DNA of 64,000 nucleotides, taken from Microthrixaceae bacterium. Its GTDB lineage: Bacteria; Actinomycetota; Acidimicrobiia; Acidimicrobiales; Microtrichaceae. Location: assembly GCA_020845705.1 (NCBI GenBank), contig JADLFH010000020.1:20559-84558 (forward strand). Reading direction: 5' to 3'. The position numbers and the translations under genes are program-made. The notes under the pieces were generated by a model. That model worked only from the letters and a program-made list of their open reading frames with translations. It had not been told where the DNA came from and made no database searches. Of this stretch, positions 42,344-50,274 are shown one piece after another (the first letter of the stretch is position 1; each line of letters begins with the position of its first letter).

Positions 42344-43402
42344 ATGGTCGACCTGCGTATCTCACCGCTCGACGCGCTCCATCGCTCCCTCGGGGCGAAG
42401 ATGGTGCCCTTCGGTGGGTGGGACATGCCCCTTCACTATCGGGGTGGCACGCTGGACGAACATCGGGCGTGTCGCGGAGGGGCAGTCGTCTTCGACGTGA
42501 GCCACCTTGGCACGGTCCGTGTAAGCGGGGCCGGCGCTTTCGACGCGCTCCAGGCGACGCTCACCAACGATCTCAACAAGATCGCCCCGGGCCGGTGCCA
42601 ATACACGCACCTCCTCGACGACGACGACGGCTCGGTCGCCGACGACATCATCGTGTGGTGGCGCGACGACGAGTGCTTCGACGTCATGCCGAACGCCTCG
42701 AACACCGACCGTGTTCGGGCTGCATTCGGCGGGGGAGAGGATGTGACCTCGACGCGGGCGGTCCTCGCGGTGCAGGGCCCGACCGCGCGTGAGCAGCTCG
42801 CCGGGGTGATGCCCGAGGCCGCCGCGGTGGGACGGTTCCGGGTCGCGACCTTCGACTTCGACGGCACCGAGTGCCTGGCGGCCGGCACCGGCTACACCGG
42901 TGAGGACGGAGTGGAGTTGGCTGTACCGGCAGACCGGGCCGCAGACGCGTGGGAGGCCATCACCTCCCGGGGTATCGAACCCGCTGGATTGGGCGCGCGT
43001 GACACCCTTCGGCTGGAAGCAGGGCTGCCGTTGCACGGCCATGAGCTGGGTGCCGGCATCACCCCGCTGAACGCCCGACTCGAATGGGTCGTCTCCTGGA
43101 CCAAGGGCGACTTCCGCGGACGTGGCGCGTTGGAGGCGCAAAAGGCGAAGGGCGTCACTCCGCTGTTGCACGGCCTGGTAGTCGAGGGCCGCAGGCCTCC
43201 ACGGGAGGACCAGACCGTGACCCTCGATGGCGCAGCGGTGGGCCACATCTCCAGCGGCAACTTCTCGCCCGTGCTCGAGTGTGGCATCGCGCTGGCGTTC
43301 CTCACCCGTGAGCTTGAACCCGGTACCGAGGTGACGATCGACATTCGTGGCACGGCGGTGCCCGCCGAGGTCGTCACCCCGCCCTTCGTGACGAAGGCCT
43401 AG
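42344..43402 (+). CDS. gcvT: Aminomethyltransferase (glycine cleavage T protein)
   Basis: Transfers the methylene group from lipoylated GcvH to tetrahydrofolate. The protein is 352 residues, and the family landmarks SPLDALHRSLGAKMVPFGGWDMPLHY (shown by LGAKMVPFGGWDMPL), FDVSHLG, GYTGEDGVELAVP, and DTLRLEAGLPLHGHEL are present, along with the C-terminal barrel ending in GHISSGNFSPVLECGIALAF. It lies two genes from gcvH, which is unlike M. tuberculosis, where gcvB is in this position. No gcvP or lpd is in the window, so the rest of the system is elsewhere. Confidence 0.94.
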   Translation: MVDLRISPLDALHRSLGAKMVPFGGWDMPLHYRGGTLDEHRACRGGAVVFDVSHLGTVRVSGAGAFDALQATLTNDLNKIAPGRCQYTHLLDDDDGSVADDIIVWWRDDECFDVMPNASNTDRVRAAFGGGEDVTSTRAVLAVQGPTAREQLAGVMPEAAAVGRFRVATFDFDGTECLAAGTGYTGEDGVELAVPADRAADAWEAITSRGIEPAGLGARDTLRLEAGLPLHGHELGAGITPLNARLEWVVSWTKGDFRGRGALEAQKAKGVTPLLHGLVVEGRRPPREDQTVTLDGAAVGHISSGNFSPVLECGIALAFLTRELEPGTEVTIDIRGTAVPAEVVTPPFVTKA

Positions 43403-43490
43403 ATCCCGAACTGGGCGCGAATCCCAACCGATTCGGGCGTGCTTCTCGCCCGGTACGGGGTGGTTCGGGTAGCGGACTCGTGGTGTGGTG

Positions 43491-44216
43491 TCAGCGGCGG
43501 GCTGCCTCGACGAGGTGCTCGAAGAGGGCCTGGTTGGCGGCGTCGGCGGCCGCGGTCTCCTCCGGGTGCCACTGCACACCGAGCAGCCACCCCTTGGGAT
43601 CCGCAGCCTCCAGCACTTCGACGGTTCCATCCGCGGTCCTACCGGTGACGACCAGGCCGGGAGCCACCTCGTCAACCGCCTGATGGTGATGGCAGCGGCC
43701 CACGACCGCCTTGCCACCAAGCACCTCCGCGGCAAGTGAAGGCGCCTCGATGATGATCGTGTTGGAAACGCCGCCGCCGCCGTTCGGGATGCCGTGTGGA
43801 TCGAGGTGCTCGGCTCCGGTGATGTGCTGGTGGAGCGTGCCGCCCAACGCCACGTTGAGCAGTTGCAGCCCACGGCAGATGCACAGCGTGGGCACAGCAC
43901 GGTCCAACGCCTGGCGCAGCAACGACAGCTCGAAGAGCTCCTGTGGTTCGGGCGCGGCCATCGTCTTTTCGTGCGGTTCCCGGCCGTAGCGCCGGGGGTC
44001 CACGTCGAAGCCGCCGATGAGGATCACACCATCTGAGTGGTCGAGGACCTCGGCGGCCTCGGAGTCGGGATCACCGGTGGGCAACACCGGCACCGGGAAG
44101 CCTCCAGCCCGCCAGACGGCATCGACGTAGTCGGAGATGACCGCCAGCGCGGGCTCCAGCTTCCACACCCTTGGCGGCTCGAGTCGCTGGCAGGTGATCG
44201 CGATGGTCGGCCGCAT
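43491..44216 (-). CDS. Class I glutamine amidotransferase-like hydrolase (PuuD/peptidase C26)
   Basis: Gamma-glutamyl hydrolase-type enzyme, 241 residues. The nucleophile C114 lies in LCICRGLQLLNV, and the His/Glu of the triad are in GVQWHPEE. The family includes PuuD, which releases GABA from gamma-glutamyl-GABA. The gene is 7 bases downstream of the glutamine-synthetase-like gene and therefore cotranscribed with it; the pair suggests gamma-glutamylation of an amine followed by later removal of the glutamyl group. The ATG at 44216 gives MRPTIAITCQR, the usual family start. It is convergent with gcvT. Confidence 0.87.
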   Translation of the reverse strand: MRPTIAITCQRLEPPRVWKLEPALAVISDYVDAVWRAGGFPVPVLPTGDPDSEAAEVLDHSDGVILIGGFDVDPRRYGREPHEKTMAAPEPQELFELSLLRQALDRAVPTLCICRGLQLLNVALGGTLHQHITGAEHLDPHGIPNGGGGVSNTIIIEAPSLAAEVLGGKAVVGRCHHHQAVDEVAPGLVVTGRTADGTVEVLEAADPKGWLLGVQWHPEETAAADAANQALFEHLVEAARR

Positions 44217-44223
44217 CAGCGGA

Positions 44224-45582
44224 TCACGCCTGCTCGAAGTTGCGGCGCCGTTCCCAGTCGGTGACCGTGTTGTTGAACTCGGCCCATTCCTGGCGTGCCA
44301 TGTGGAGCAGGTGGAAGTGTGCCTCCTCGCCGAAGGCCTCGCGCGCCACCTCGGAGTGCTCGAAGAGCTCGATCGCCTCCACCAGGGTGTGGGGGATCCG
44401 TGGAAGGTCCGCCACATATCCGTTCCCCTCGAACGGCGGTGGTGGCTCGATGCGGTTCTCGATGCCGTGCAGGCCGCCGGCGATCGTCGCAGCCAGAGCG
44501 ATGTACGGGTTGCAATCGGAGCCCGGCACACGGCTCTCGACGCGCATCGCCTGACCGTGGCCGACCACACGGAACCCCAGCGTCCGGTTGTCGCGGCCCC
44601 AGCCGACCGCGGTCGGAGCCCACGAGTCGGGCGGGTAGCGCTTGTAGGAGTTCACGAACGGGGCCCAGCAGATGGCGAGCTCCGCGGCGGTGGCCAACAT
44701 GCCCCCCAGGTACCAGCGGAACGTGTCACTCAGGTCGTGATCGTCGTCGGTCGGCATCAGTGAGCGGTCGGTGGTCGGATCCCACAGCGACGAGTGAACG
44801 TGGCACGACGATCCGGCGTCGTCGATGCTCGGTTTGGCCATGAACGTCAGAGATCGCCCCGCGAGCGAGGCGATCTCCTTGGCGCCGTTCTTGTAGAACG
44901 CGTGGTTGTCCGCCATCGTCAACGCGTCCGCGTAGCGGAGGTTCAGCTCGTGTTGACCCCAACCCGCCTCGCCCTTGGAGTTCTCCACGGGAATACCGGC
45001 GGCGGCCATGTGGTTGCGGATCTGACGGATGAGCCACTCGTCCTTGGTGGTGTGGAGGATGTGGTAGTCGATGATGTAGTTGCTCGACGGTGTCAGGCCG
45101 CGGAAGTCCTTGTCCCATGCCTCCTGGGGAGACTCCTGGAAGAGGAAGAACTCCAATTCGGTGCCGGCCTTCACCCCGTAGCCAAGTGCGGCGGCGGCGT
45201 CGATCTGGCGGCGGAGCATGGCCCGCGGTGAAACCACGATGTGCTCGCCGTCGTGATCGACCAGATCGCCGATCACCAGCGCAGTGCGCTCCAGCCATGG
45301 GACGAGTCGCATGGTGGAGAGGTCCGGTCGACAGACGAAGTCGCCGTATCCGGTCTCCCAGTTGGTGAAGCGGAACCCCTGGAGGACCTTCATGTCGAAG
45401 TCGACCGCCAACAGGTAGTCGCACGCCTCGATCGACCCACCGTTGCGGTCGAGCTCTTCCACGAAGAAGGACGCGACCACGCGCTTGCCCATGAAACGGC
45501 CCTGCATGTCGGCGAAGACCACCAAGACGGTGTCGACCTCGCCGCCGACGACGAGATCACGGAGCTGTTCTGTACTCAGCAT
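44224..45582 (-). CDS. Glutamine synthetase family protein (gamma-glutamylpolyamine synthetase-like)
   Basis: Glutamine synthetase fold, 452 residues. ATP/metal-site stretches are visible as GTELEFFLF, GEAGWGQHELNLRY, AGSSCHVHSSLWD and the VESRVPGSDCNPYIALAA substrate region (seen by RVPGSDCNPY). Its sequence and PuuD neighbour point to a PuuA/GlnA3-type enzyme acting on a polyamine or amino alcohol, not the housekeeping GlnA; the actual amine is unknown. The ATG at 45582 is preferred over the much longer frame upstream because of a -10 box 9 bases before it. Confidence 0.86.
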   Translation of the reverse strand: MLSTEQLRDLVVGGEVDTVLVVFADMQGRFMGKRVVASFFVEELDRNGGSIEACDYLLAVDFDMKVLQGFRFTNWETGYGDFVCRPDLSTMRLVPWLERTALVIGDLVDHDGEHIVVSPRAMLRRQIDAAAALGYGVKAGTELEFFLFQESPQEAWDKDFRGLTPSSNYIIDYHILHTTKDEWLIRQIRNHMAAAGIPVENSKGEAGWGQHELNLRYADALTMADNHAFYKNGAKEIASLAGRSLTFMAKPSIDDAGSSCHVHSSLWDPTTDRSLMPTDDDHDLSDTFRWYLGGMLATAAELAICWAPFVNSYKRYPPDSWAPTAVGWGRDNRTLGFRVVGHGQAMRVESRVPGSDCNPYIALAATIAGGLHGIENRIEPPPPFEGNGYVADLPRIPHTLVEAIELFEHSEVAREAFGEEAHFHLLHMARQEWAEFNNTVTDWERRRNFEQA

Positions 45583-45591
45583 CGCGTCGTG

Positions 45592-45597
45592 AGGGTA
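45592..45597 (-). promoter_or_regulatory. Putative leaderless -10 box for the GS-like gene
   Basis: On the minus strand this reads taccct, 9 bases before the ATG at 45582, within the 41-base gap to the SDR gene. Confidence 0.38.
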
Positions 45598-45623
45598 GTG
45601 GTAGTCGCGGTGGAACCCGGTGC

Positions 45624-46388
45624 CTACTCGGGTGTGGTGTAGGTCGAAGTGATGCCGCCGTCTATCAGCAGTGACTGGCCCGTCATGTAGGAGCTCTCGT
45701 CGCTCGCGAGGAACAGGGCTCCGTTGACCATCTCCGCGGCCTCGCCGAAGCGCCCCATCGGGATGTGGACGAGTCGGCGTTGCCGCTTGGCATCGTCGGA
45801 GAGGAACTTCGCCAGCAAGGGCGTCAGGACCGGCCCGGGGCACAGGGCGTTGGCCCGGATCCCCTGGCGTGCGTAGATCGCAGCGATCTCACGGGTCATC
45901 GACAACACCGCTCCCTTCGAGGACGTGTAAGCGATTTGCGGTGTGGCTGCTCCCATGTGGGCGACAAAGGATGCGACGTTCACGATTGATCCACCGCCCG
46001 AGTCGCGCATCGCCGGGATCGCGTACTTGCAGCAGAGGAACACGCCCTTGACGTTCACGTCGAAGGTGAGATCCCACGTGTCGATGCTGGTGAGCTCAGG
46101 TGTGTCGTCGTCGCCGGGGGAGATCCCTGCGTTGTTGTAGATCACGTCGAGGCGGCCGAACCGCTCAACGGCGGTGCTGACCATCGCCTCGACCTGGGCA
46201 GGGTCGCGGACATCGACAGCGACGCCGACCGCGGCGGGTAGGTCACCGGCGACCTCGGCCACCGCGTCAGGGTCGAGATCGGCCACCACGATCGCCGAGC
46301 CCTCCGTGGCGAAACGCTCGCAGGCGAGGCGGCCCATGCCGTTCGCGCCGCCGGTGATGATGCTGACCTTGCCGTCGAGGCGTCCCAT
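45624..46388 (-). CDS. Short-chain dehydrogenase/reductase
   Basis: Classical SDR, 254 residues. The cofactor motif is TGGANGMG (residues 12-19), NNAG is at 85-88, and the catalytic set S140, Y154 and K158 (YTSSK) is complete. An acidic VADLD after the second strand favours NAD(H). The C-terminal YMTGQSLLIDGG is typical. The substrate is unknown. It is transcribed with the GS-like and amidotransferase genes and divergent from an aldehyde dehydrogenase; the four may share one amine or alcohol catabolic route, which is inference. Confidence 0.9.
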   Translation of the reverse strand: MGRLDGKVSIITGGANGMGRLACERFATEGSAIVVADLDPDAVAEVAGDLPAAVGVAVDVRDPAQVEAMVSTAVERFGRLDVIYNNAGISPGDDDTPELTSIDTWDLTFDVNVKGVFLCCKYAIPAMRDSGGGSIVNVASFVAHMGAATPQIAYTSSKGAVLSMTREIAAIYARQGIRANALCPGPVLTPLLAKFLSDDAKRQRRLVHIPMGRFGEAAEMVNGALFLASDESSYMTGQSLLIDGGITSTYTTPE

Positions 46389-46456
46389 TGTGCGTTCACT
46401 CCCTTGGTTGACGAGCCGACGGTAGCCGCCGGCGCTTGTGGGGCCCAGAGCTCACC

Positions 46457-46462
46457 TACGCT
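46457..46462 (+). promoter_or_regulatory. Putative leaderless -10 box for the aldehyde dehydrogenase gene
   Basis: The sequence tacgct ends 6 bases before the ATG at 46469. Confidence 0.38.
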
Positions 46463-46468
46463 GCTGAC

Positions 46469-47929
46469 ATGTCTGTGCAGCGCTCCGGTCCCCTCGATCG
46501 TTGCTTCGAGTTGGTCATCGGCGGCAGGCGGCAGGCGGCTTCGAGCGGCGCAACCTTCGACGTGGCCGACCCTGCCACAGGCGAACGGCTGGCGACCGTC
46601 GCCCAGGGTGCCCCCGCGGACATCGATCTGGCGGTGGCTGCCGCTCAAGCCGAGTTCGAGACGGGTACGTGGCGGCGGACCAACGCCACCCAACGTGGAA
46701 AGGTGCTGTTGGCAGCCGGCACTTTGCTGCGCGAGCGCGCCGAGGACTTCGCCGTGGCCGAGTGCCGCAACGCAGGCCATCCGATAGGCAACGCCCGATG
46801 GGAGGCGAACACGGCGGCGGACGTCTTCGAGTACTTCGCCGGCGCTGCCAACAAGCACTTCGGCCAGGTGATACCGGTCCAAGACGGCGGCCTTGATGTC
46901 GTCTACCGCGATCCCATCGGAGTGTGCGGGCTCATCGTGCCATGGAACTTCCCGCTGCTGATCACCTGCTGGAAGGTGGCGCCGGCCCTGGCGTGTGGCA
47001 ATCCGGTGGTCATCAAGCCGGCCTCGTTGACGCCGATCACGGCGCTCATGTTGGCCGAGCTGCTCGTCGAAGCCGGCGTGCCCGAGGGGGCGGTGTCATG
47101 TGTTCCCGGTCCCGGCTCGGTCGTCGGCAACGCTCTGGCGGCAGACCCGAGAGTGGCAAAGCTGAGCTTCACCGGGGAGACGGCAACCGGTGCGAAGCTG
47201 CTGCGGGCGAGCTCGGACAACATCACGCGGGTGTCGCTGGAGCTGGGTGGCAAGTCGGCTTGCATCATCTTCGGCGACGCGGAGATCCACAAGGCCGCCG
47301 CCGCCGCTCCGCTATCGGTCTTCGACAACACCGGACAGGACTGCTGCGCGCGCAGTCGCTTCCTGGTGCACCGACCGGTGTACGACGAGTTCGTCGAGAC
47401 CTTCGCCCGTTACACCGAGGATCTCGTGGTAGGCGCTCCTCTCGACGAGAGCACCCAGCTCGGCCCGATGATCTCCGAGGGCCAGCGTGCAACCTCCCTC
47501 GAGTACCTCGCGATCGGGAAGGCCGAGGGCGCTGTGAGCGTGCTGGGCGGCGAGGCGCCCGAAGGCCCCGGGTGGTACCTGACCCCCGCGGTGCTGAGCG
47601 ATGTCGACAACGACATGCGCGTCGCTCAGGAGGAGATCTTCGGCCCCGTCGCCTGTGTGATCCCCTTCGACGACGAGGACGACGCGATACGTCTGGCGAA
47701 CGCCAGCCCCTACGGGCTGTCCGGGTCCCTCTGGACACGGGATCTGGGGCGCGCCATCCGCGTGTCGAAAGCTGTGCGCACAGGTGTGTTGTCGGTCAAC
47801 TCGGCCCGATCCGTCCGGACCGAGGCGCCCTTTGGTGGCTTCAAGCGTTCCGGCCTCGGCCGCGAGCTGGGCATGGCCGCGATGGACCACTACACCGAGG
47901 TGAAGAACGTCTTCTACAGCGACGAGTGA
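46469..47929 (+). CDS. NAD(P)-dependent aldehyde dehydrogenase (betaine/gamma-aminobutyraldehyde type)
   Basis: ALDH superfamily enzyme, 486 residues. The catalytic Cys is C292 in NTGQDCCARSR and the general-base Glu lies in LELGGKS; PWNFPLL, the KPAS lysine and EEIFGPVA are all present. Its length and motifs fit the class that includes PuuC and betaine aldehyde dehydrogenases, oxidising aminoaldehydes. It is divergent by 80 bases from the SDR/GS/amidotransferase set, which supports an aminoaldehyde substrate. An amine oxidase (PuuB equivalent) is missing from the window. Confidence 0.92.
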   Translation: MSVQRSGPLDRCFELVIGGRRQAASSGATFDVADPATGERLATVAQGAPADIDLAVAAAQAEFETGTWRRTNATQRGKVLLAAGTLLRERAEDFAVAECRNAGHPIGNARWEANTAADVFEYFAGAANKHFGQVIPVQDGGLDVVYRDPIGVCGLIVPWNFPLLITCWKVAPALACGNPVVIKPASLTPITALMLAELLVEAGVPEGAVSCVPGPGSVVGNALAADPRVAKLSFTGETATGAKLLRASSDNITRVSLELGGKSACIIFGDAEIHKAAAAAPLSVFDNTGQDCCARSRFLVHRPVYDEFVETFARYTEDLVVGAPLDESTQLGPMISEGQRATSLEYLAIGKAEGAVSVLGGEAPEGPGWYLTPAVLSDVDNDMRVAQEEIFGPVACVIPFDDEDDAIRLANASPYGLSGSLWTRDLGRAIRVSKAVRTGVLSVNSARSVRTEAPFGGFKRSGLGRELGMAAMDHYTEVKNVFYSDE

Positions 47930-47950
47930 GCAGACGTCGCTCCCTGGGCG

Positions 47951-49093
47951 TCAGTGGAGGGGTACCGTCCACTCCAGGCGGGTGCCGCCGGTTGGTACTT
48001 GCGATACCACCGTCGAACCGCCGAGCCGTTGCGCCCGTTGCCTGATGTTGTCGAGCCCTCGACCCCCGCGGTCGGGCGAGTCGATGCCAACTCCGTCGTC
48101 TTGGACGCGCAGGTACACCGTGCCTCCGCCCACGCGGATCCAAACCTTCGCGCTGTGCGCGGCAGCGTGCTTGGCCACGTTGGAAAGCGCCTCTCGCAGC
48201 ACCGCGGTGAGGTGCTCGGCGGCGGCATCGACCACCGCGGTGTCGATCGGCCCATCCACGACAACCGAGGGCTCGAAGCCCAGAGCGCGTGACGCCTCGG
48301 CGCAGACATCGGAGACGGCCTGACGGGTTGACTGGCCTACCAGGTGGCTGGTGTGGAGCTCGAAGATCGCGGAGCGCAGCTCGCGGACCGTGGCATCGAG
48401 CCCGTCCACCGCCTGTTCGATGCGGCTGATCAGCGTCGCGTCGCTACTCATTCGCACAGCTCCCTGGAGGCTGAGCCCCACCGCGAACAGCCGTTGTATG
48501 ACCGTGTCGTGCAGGTCACGTGCGATCCGATCGCGCTCCTCGAGCAGCGCCACCTCGGCGACACGAGCGTGTAAGCGGGCGTTGTCGATGGCGATCGACG
48601 CTGCGCCGGCGAGGGTCACCACCAGGTCCTCATCGACATCCGTGAAGGACTCGCCGTTCACCTTGTCGCACAGGTAGAGGTTCCCGAAGGCCTCGCCGTG
48701 GATCATGATCGGCACTCCGAGGAAAGACGTCATGTGCGGGTGGTAGGGGGGGAAGCCGAAGCTGTCGGGGTGAGCACTCAGATCTGGAAGGCGTAGTGGC
48801 CGCGGATCGTGGATGAGAGTGCCGAGGATGCCGTGGCCTCGTGGGAATTCCCCGATCTGCTCGCGGGTGTCGTCGTCTATCCCGACCGCCACGAACTCGG
48901 CGAGGGTCTCACGGCGTTCGTCCAGAACTCCGAGAGCGCCGTACCGGGCGCCGGCAAGGTCTGCTGCGGCGGCAGTCACCCGGCGTAGGACGGTGAGTAG
49001 GTCCAGGTCGGAGCTGACCGCCAACACCGCGTCCAGCAGGTGCTGAAGCTGCTGCGGACCTGCCGCTGCGTCGGTCGCGTTGCTCACGCTCAT
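47951..49093 (-). CDS. GAF-domain sensor histidine kinase (DevS-like)
   Basis: Sensor kinase of the HisKA_3/HATPase type, 380 residues. A single GAF domain covers residues ~15-175 and includes HPHMTSFLGVPIMIHGEAFGNLYL, cited here by SFLGVPIMIHGEAFGNLYL, as in DevS/DosT; whether it binds haem cannot be seen. The phosphoacceptor H195 is in DRIARDLHDTVIQRLFAVG. The HATPase region has NVAKHA (N-box), DDGVGID and GGRGLDNIRQRA. DevS has two GAF domains, this protein one. The ATG at 49093 lies 60 bases from the divergent response regulator gene. Confidence 0.88.
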   Translation of the reverse strand: MSVSNATDAAAGPQQLQHLLDAVLAVSSDLDLLTVLRRVTAAAADLAGARYGALGVLDERRETLAEFVAVGIDDDTREQIGEFPRGHGILGTLIHDPRPLRLPDLSAHPDSFGFPPYHPHMTSFLGVPIMIHGEAFGNLYLCDKVNGESFTDVDEDLVVTLAGAASIAIDNARLHARVAEVALLEERDRIARDLHDTVIQRLFAVGLSLQGAVRMSSDATLISRIEQAVDGLDATVRELRSAIFELHTSHLVGQSTRQAVSDVCAEASRALGFEPSVVVDGPIDTAVVDAAAEHLTAVLREALSNVAKHAAAHSAKVWIRVGGGTVYLRVQDDGVGIDSPDRGGRGLDNIRQRAQRLGGSTVVSQVPTGGTRLEWTVPLH

Positions 49094-49153
49094 CGGGCAG
49101 CGCAGTGTAGAAGCCAACGAGGTGTACCCGCCCAATGGGCGTGAGCCGCGAAG

Positions 49154-49813
49154 ATGGTGGACATGGCTGTGAGAGTGTTCCTGGTCGACGACCACGAGGT
49201 GGTTCGCCGAGGCGTCCGTGACCTGTTGGAGGCGGACGGGACGATTGAGGTTGTCGGTGAGGCGGATTCGGTGGCAACCGCCCTGGATCGGGTCCGGCTG
49301 GTGGATGTCGACGTGGCGGTGCTGGATGTCCGGTTACCCGACGGCAGCGGGGTCGAGGTGTGTCGCGAGCTCCGGTCGATGAACCCGGACCTCGCGGTTC
49401 TGATGCTCACCTCCTATTCCGACGACGAGGCCCTACTCGACGCGGTGATGGCCGGGGCGGCGGGTTACCTTCTCAAGCAGCTCCGAGGTGCTGACATCGT
49501 CACTGCGGTCCACCGGGCGGCAGCCGGGGAGGTTCTGCTCGATCCGCTGCTCACCGCGCGGGTGGTGGACCGGTTGCGTCGCGGGCCTGAGGAGGACCCT
49601 CGACTTCGAGACCTCACCCAACAGGAGCGACGGATCCTTCACCTACTCGCCGATGGTCTGACGAACCGACAGATCGCAGCGGAGATGTGCCTGGCGGAGA
49701 AGACCGTGAAGAACTACGTGTCGAACCTTCTTGCGAAGATGGGTATGTCACATCGGACCGAGGCTGCGCTCTACGCCGCCAGGCTCTCCCAGCGTGAGGA
49801 CCTCCGCCCCTGA
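49154..49813 (+). CDS. NarL/FixJ-type response regulator (DevR-like)
   Basis: Two-component response regulator, 219 residues, partner of the divergent kinase. The receiver has the acidic pair D12/D13, the phosphoacceptor D58 in AVLDVRLPDGSG, and the conserved Lys in YLLKQLRGAD. A C-terminal LuxR-type HTH (LTQQERRILHLLADGLTNRQIA, cited by LLADGLTNRQIA and LAEKTVKNYVSNLLAKM) binds DNA. In mycobacteria DevR drives the hypoxia/NO dormancy response; the same role here is plausible but unproven. An ATG at 49163 is an alternative start. A PNPOx-like gene follows. Confidence 0.9.
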   Translation: MVDMAVRVFLVDDHEVVRRGVRDLLEADGTIEVVGEADSVATALDRVRLVDVDVAVLDVRLPDGSGVEVCRELRSMNPDLAVLMLTSYSDDEALLDAVMAGAAGYLLKQLRGADIVTAVHRAAAGEVLLDPLLTARVVDRLRRGPEEDPRLRDLTQQERRILHLLADGLTNRQIAAEMCLAEKTVKNYVSNLLAKMGMSHRTEAALYAARLSQREDLRP

Positions 49814-49818
49814 GGGTT

Positions 49819-49834
49819 AGGGACCTGGGACCCT
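49819..49834. promoter_or_regulatory. Imperfect palindrome between response regulator and flavin-fold gene
   Basis: AGGGACCTGGGACCCT matches its own reverse complement at 12 of 16 positions. Its gggac core recalls half of a DevR box. Two direct copies of gcgtaggcggg follow at 49842-49852 and 49859-49869. Confidence 0.3.
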
Positions 49835-49869
49835 GGAATGGGCGTAGGCGGGGGCGCAGCGTAGGCGGG

Positions 49870-50181
49870 ATGCGCGTGGTTGACGAGGCGTGCCTGCGAC
49901 GGCTGGCTCGCAACGAGGTGGGACGGCTGGGATTCAGTCTCGACGCTCTGCCCGTTGTGGAGCCGGTCACCTATGTGATCGAAGGCCTGACCGCGCGTCT
50001 GGCGGTTGGCCGATCCGCGTCGAGTGCCGCCAGGCAGGGCGCGGTCGCATGTCTTCAGGTGGAGGACCGACCCGATGGCGAACCGGCCATGAGCGTGCTG
50101 GCAACCGGTCGGCTTCGGTTCGTGGACGACGGGTTCGCCGAGATGCTCATCGAGTTGTTGTCGGAAACGCCCACCGGCTGA
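49870..50181 (+). CDS. Short pyridoxamine 5'-phosphate oxidase-like (split-barrel) protein
   Basis: A 103-residue protein that resembles the start of the FMN/F420 split-barrel family: LARNEVGRLGFSLDALPVVEPVTYVIEG and a following TARLAVGRSASSAARQGAVACLQVED (cited by NEVGRLGFSLDALPVVEP and RLAVGRSASSAARQ). Full-length relatives are about 130-140 residues, so it is short at the C-terminus. Mycobacterial DevR regulons contain related proteins, which suits its place directly after a DevR-like regulator. The cofactor and substrate are unknown. Confidence 0.7.
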   Translation: MRVVDEACLRRLARNEVGRLGFSLDALPVVEPVTYVIEGLTARLAVGRSASSAARQGAVACLQVEDRPDGEPAMSVLATGRLRFVDDGFAEMLIELLSETPTG

Positions 50182-50274
50182 CCACGCGACTGTCCGCAAG
50201 ACGTGGATTCCCGGCCCGCCGGCAGGGCTGTCCTAGGCTGCCGCCCGCTCGCATGCCGTTGAAGGAGCCGGTAG

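Noticed and set aside
43403..43490. Intrinsic terminator between gcvT and the amidotransferase gene
   Set aside because: Only a 6-base stem (cgaatc/gattcg) without a T-run is visible, too weak to call.
42362..43900. 512-residue open frame antisense to gcvT and across the amidotransferase
   Set aside because: Both plus-strand gcvT and minus-strand puuD-like genes explain the region in other frames.
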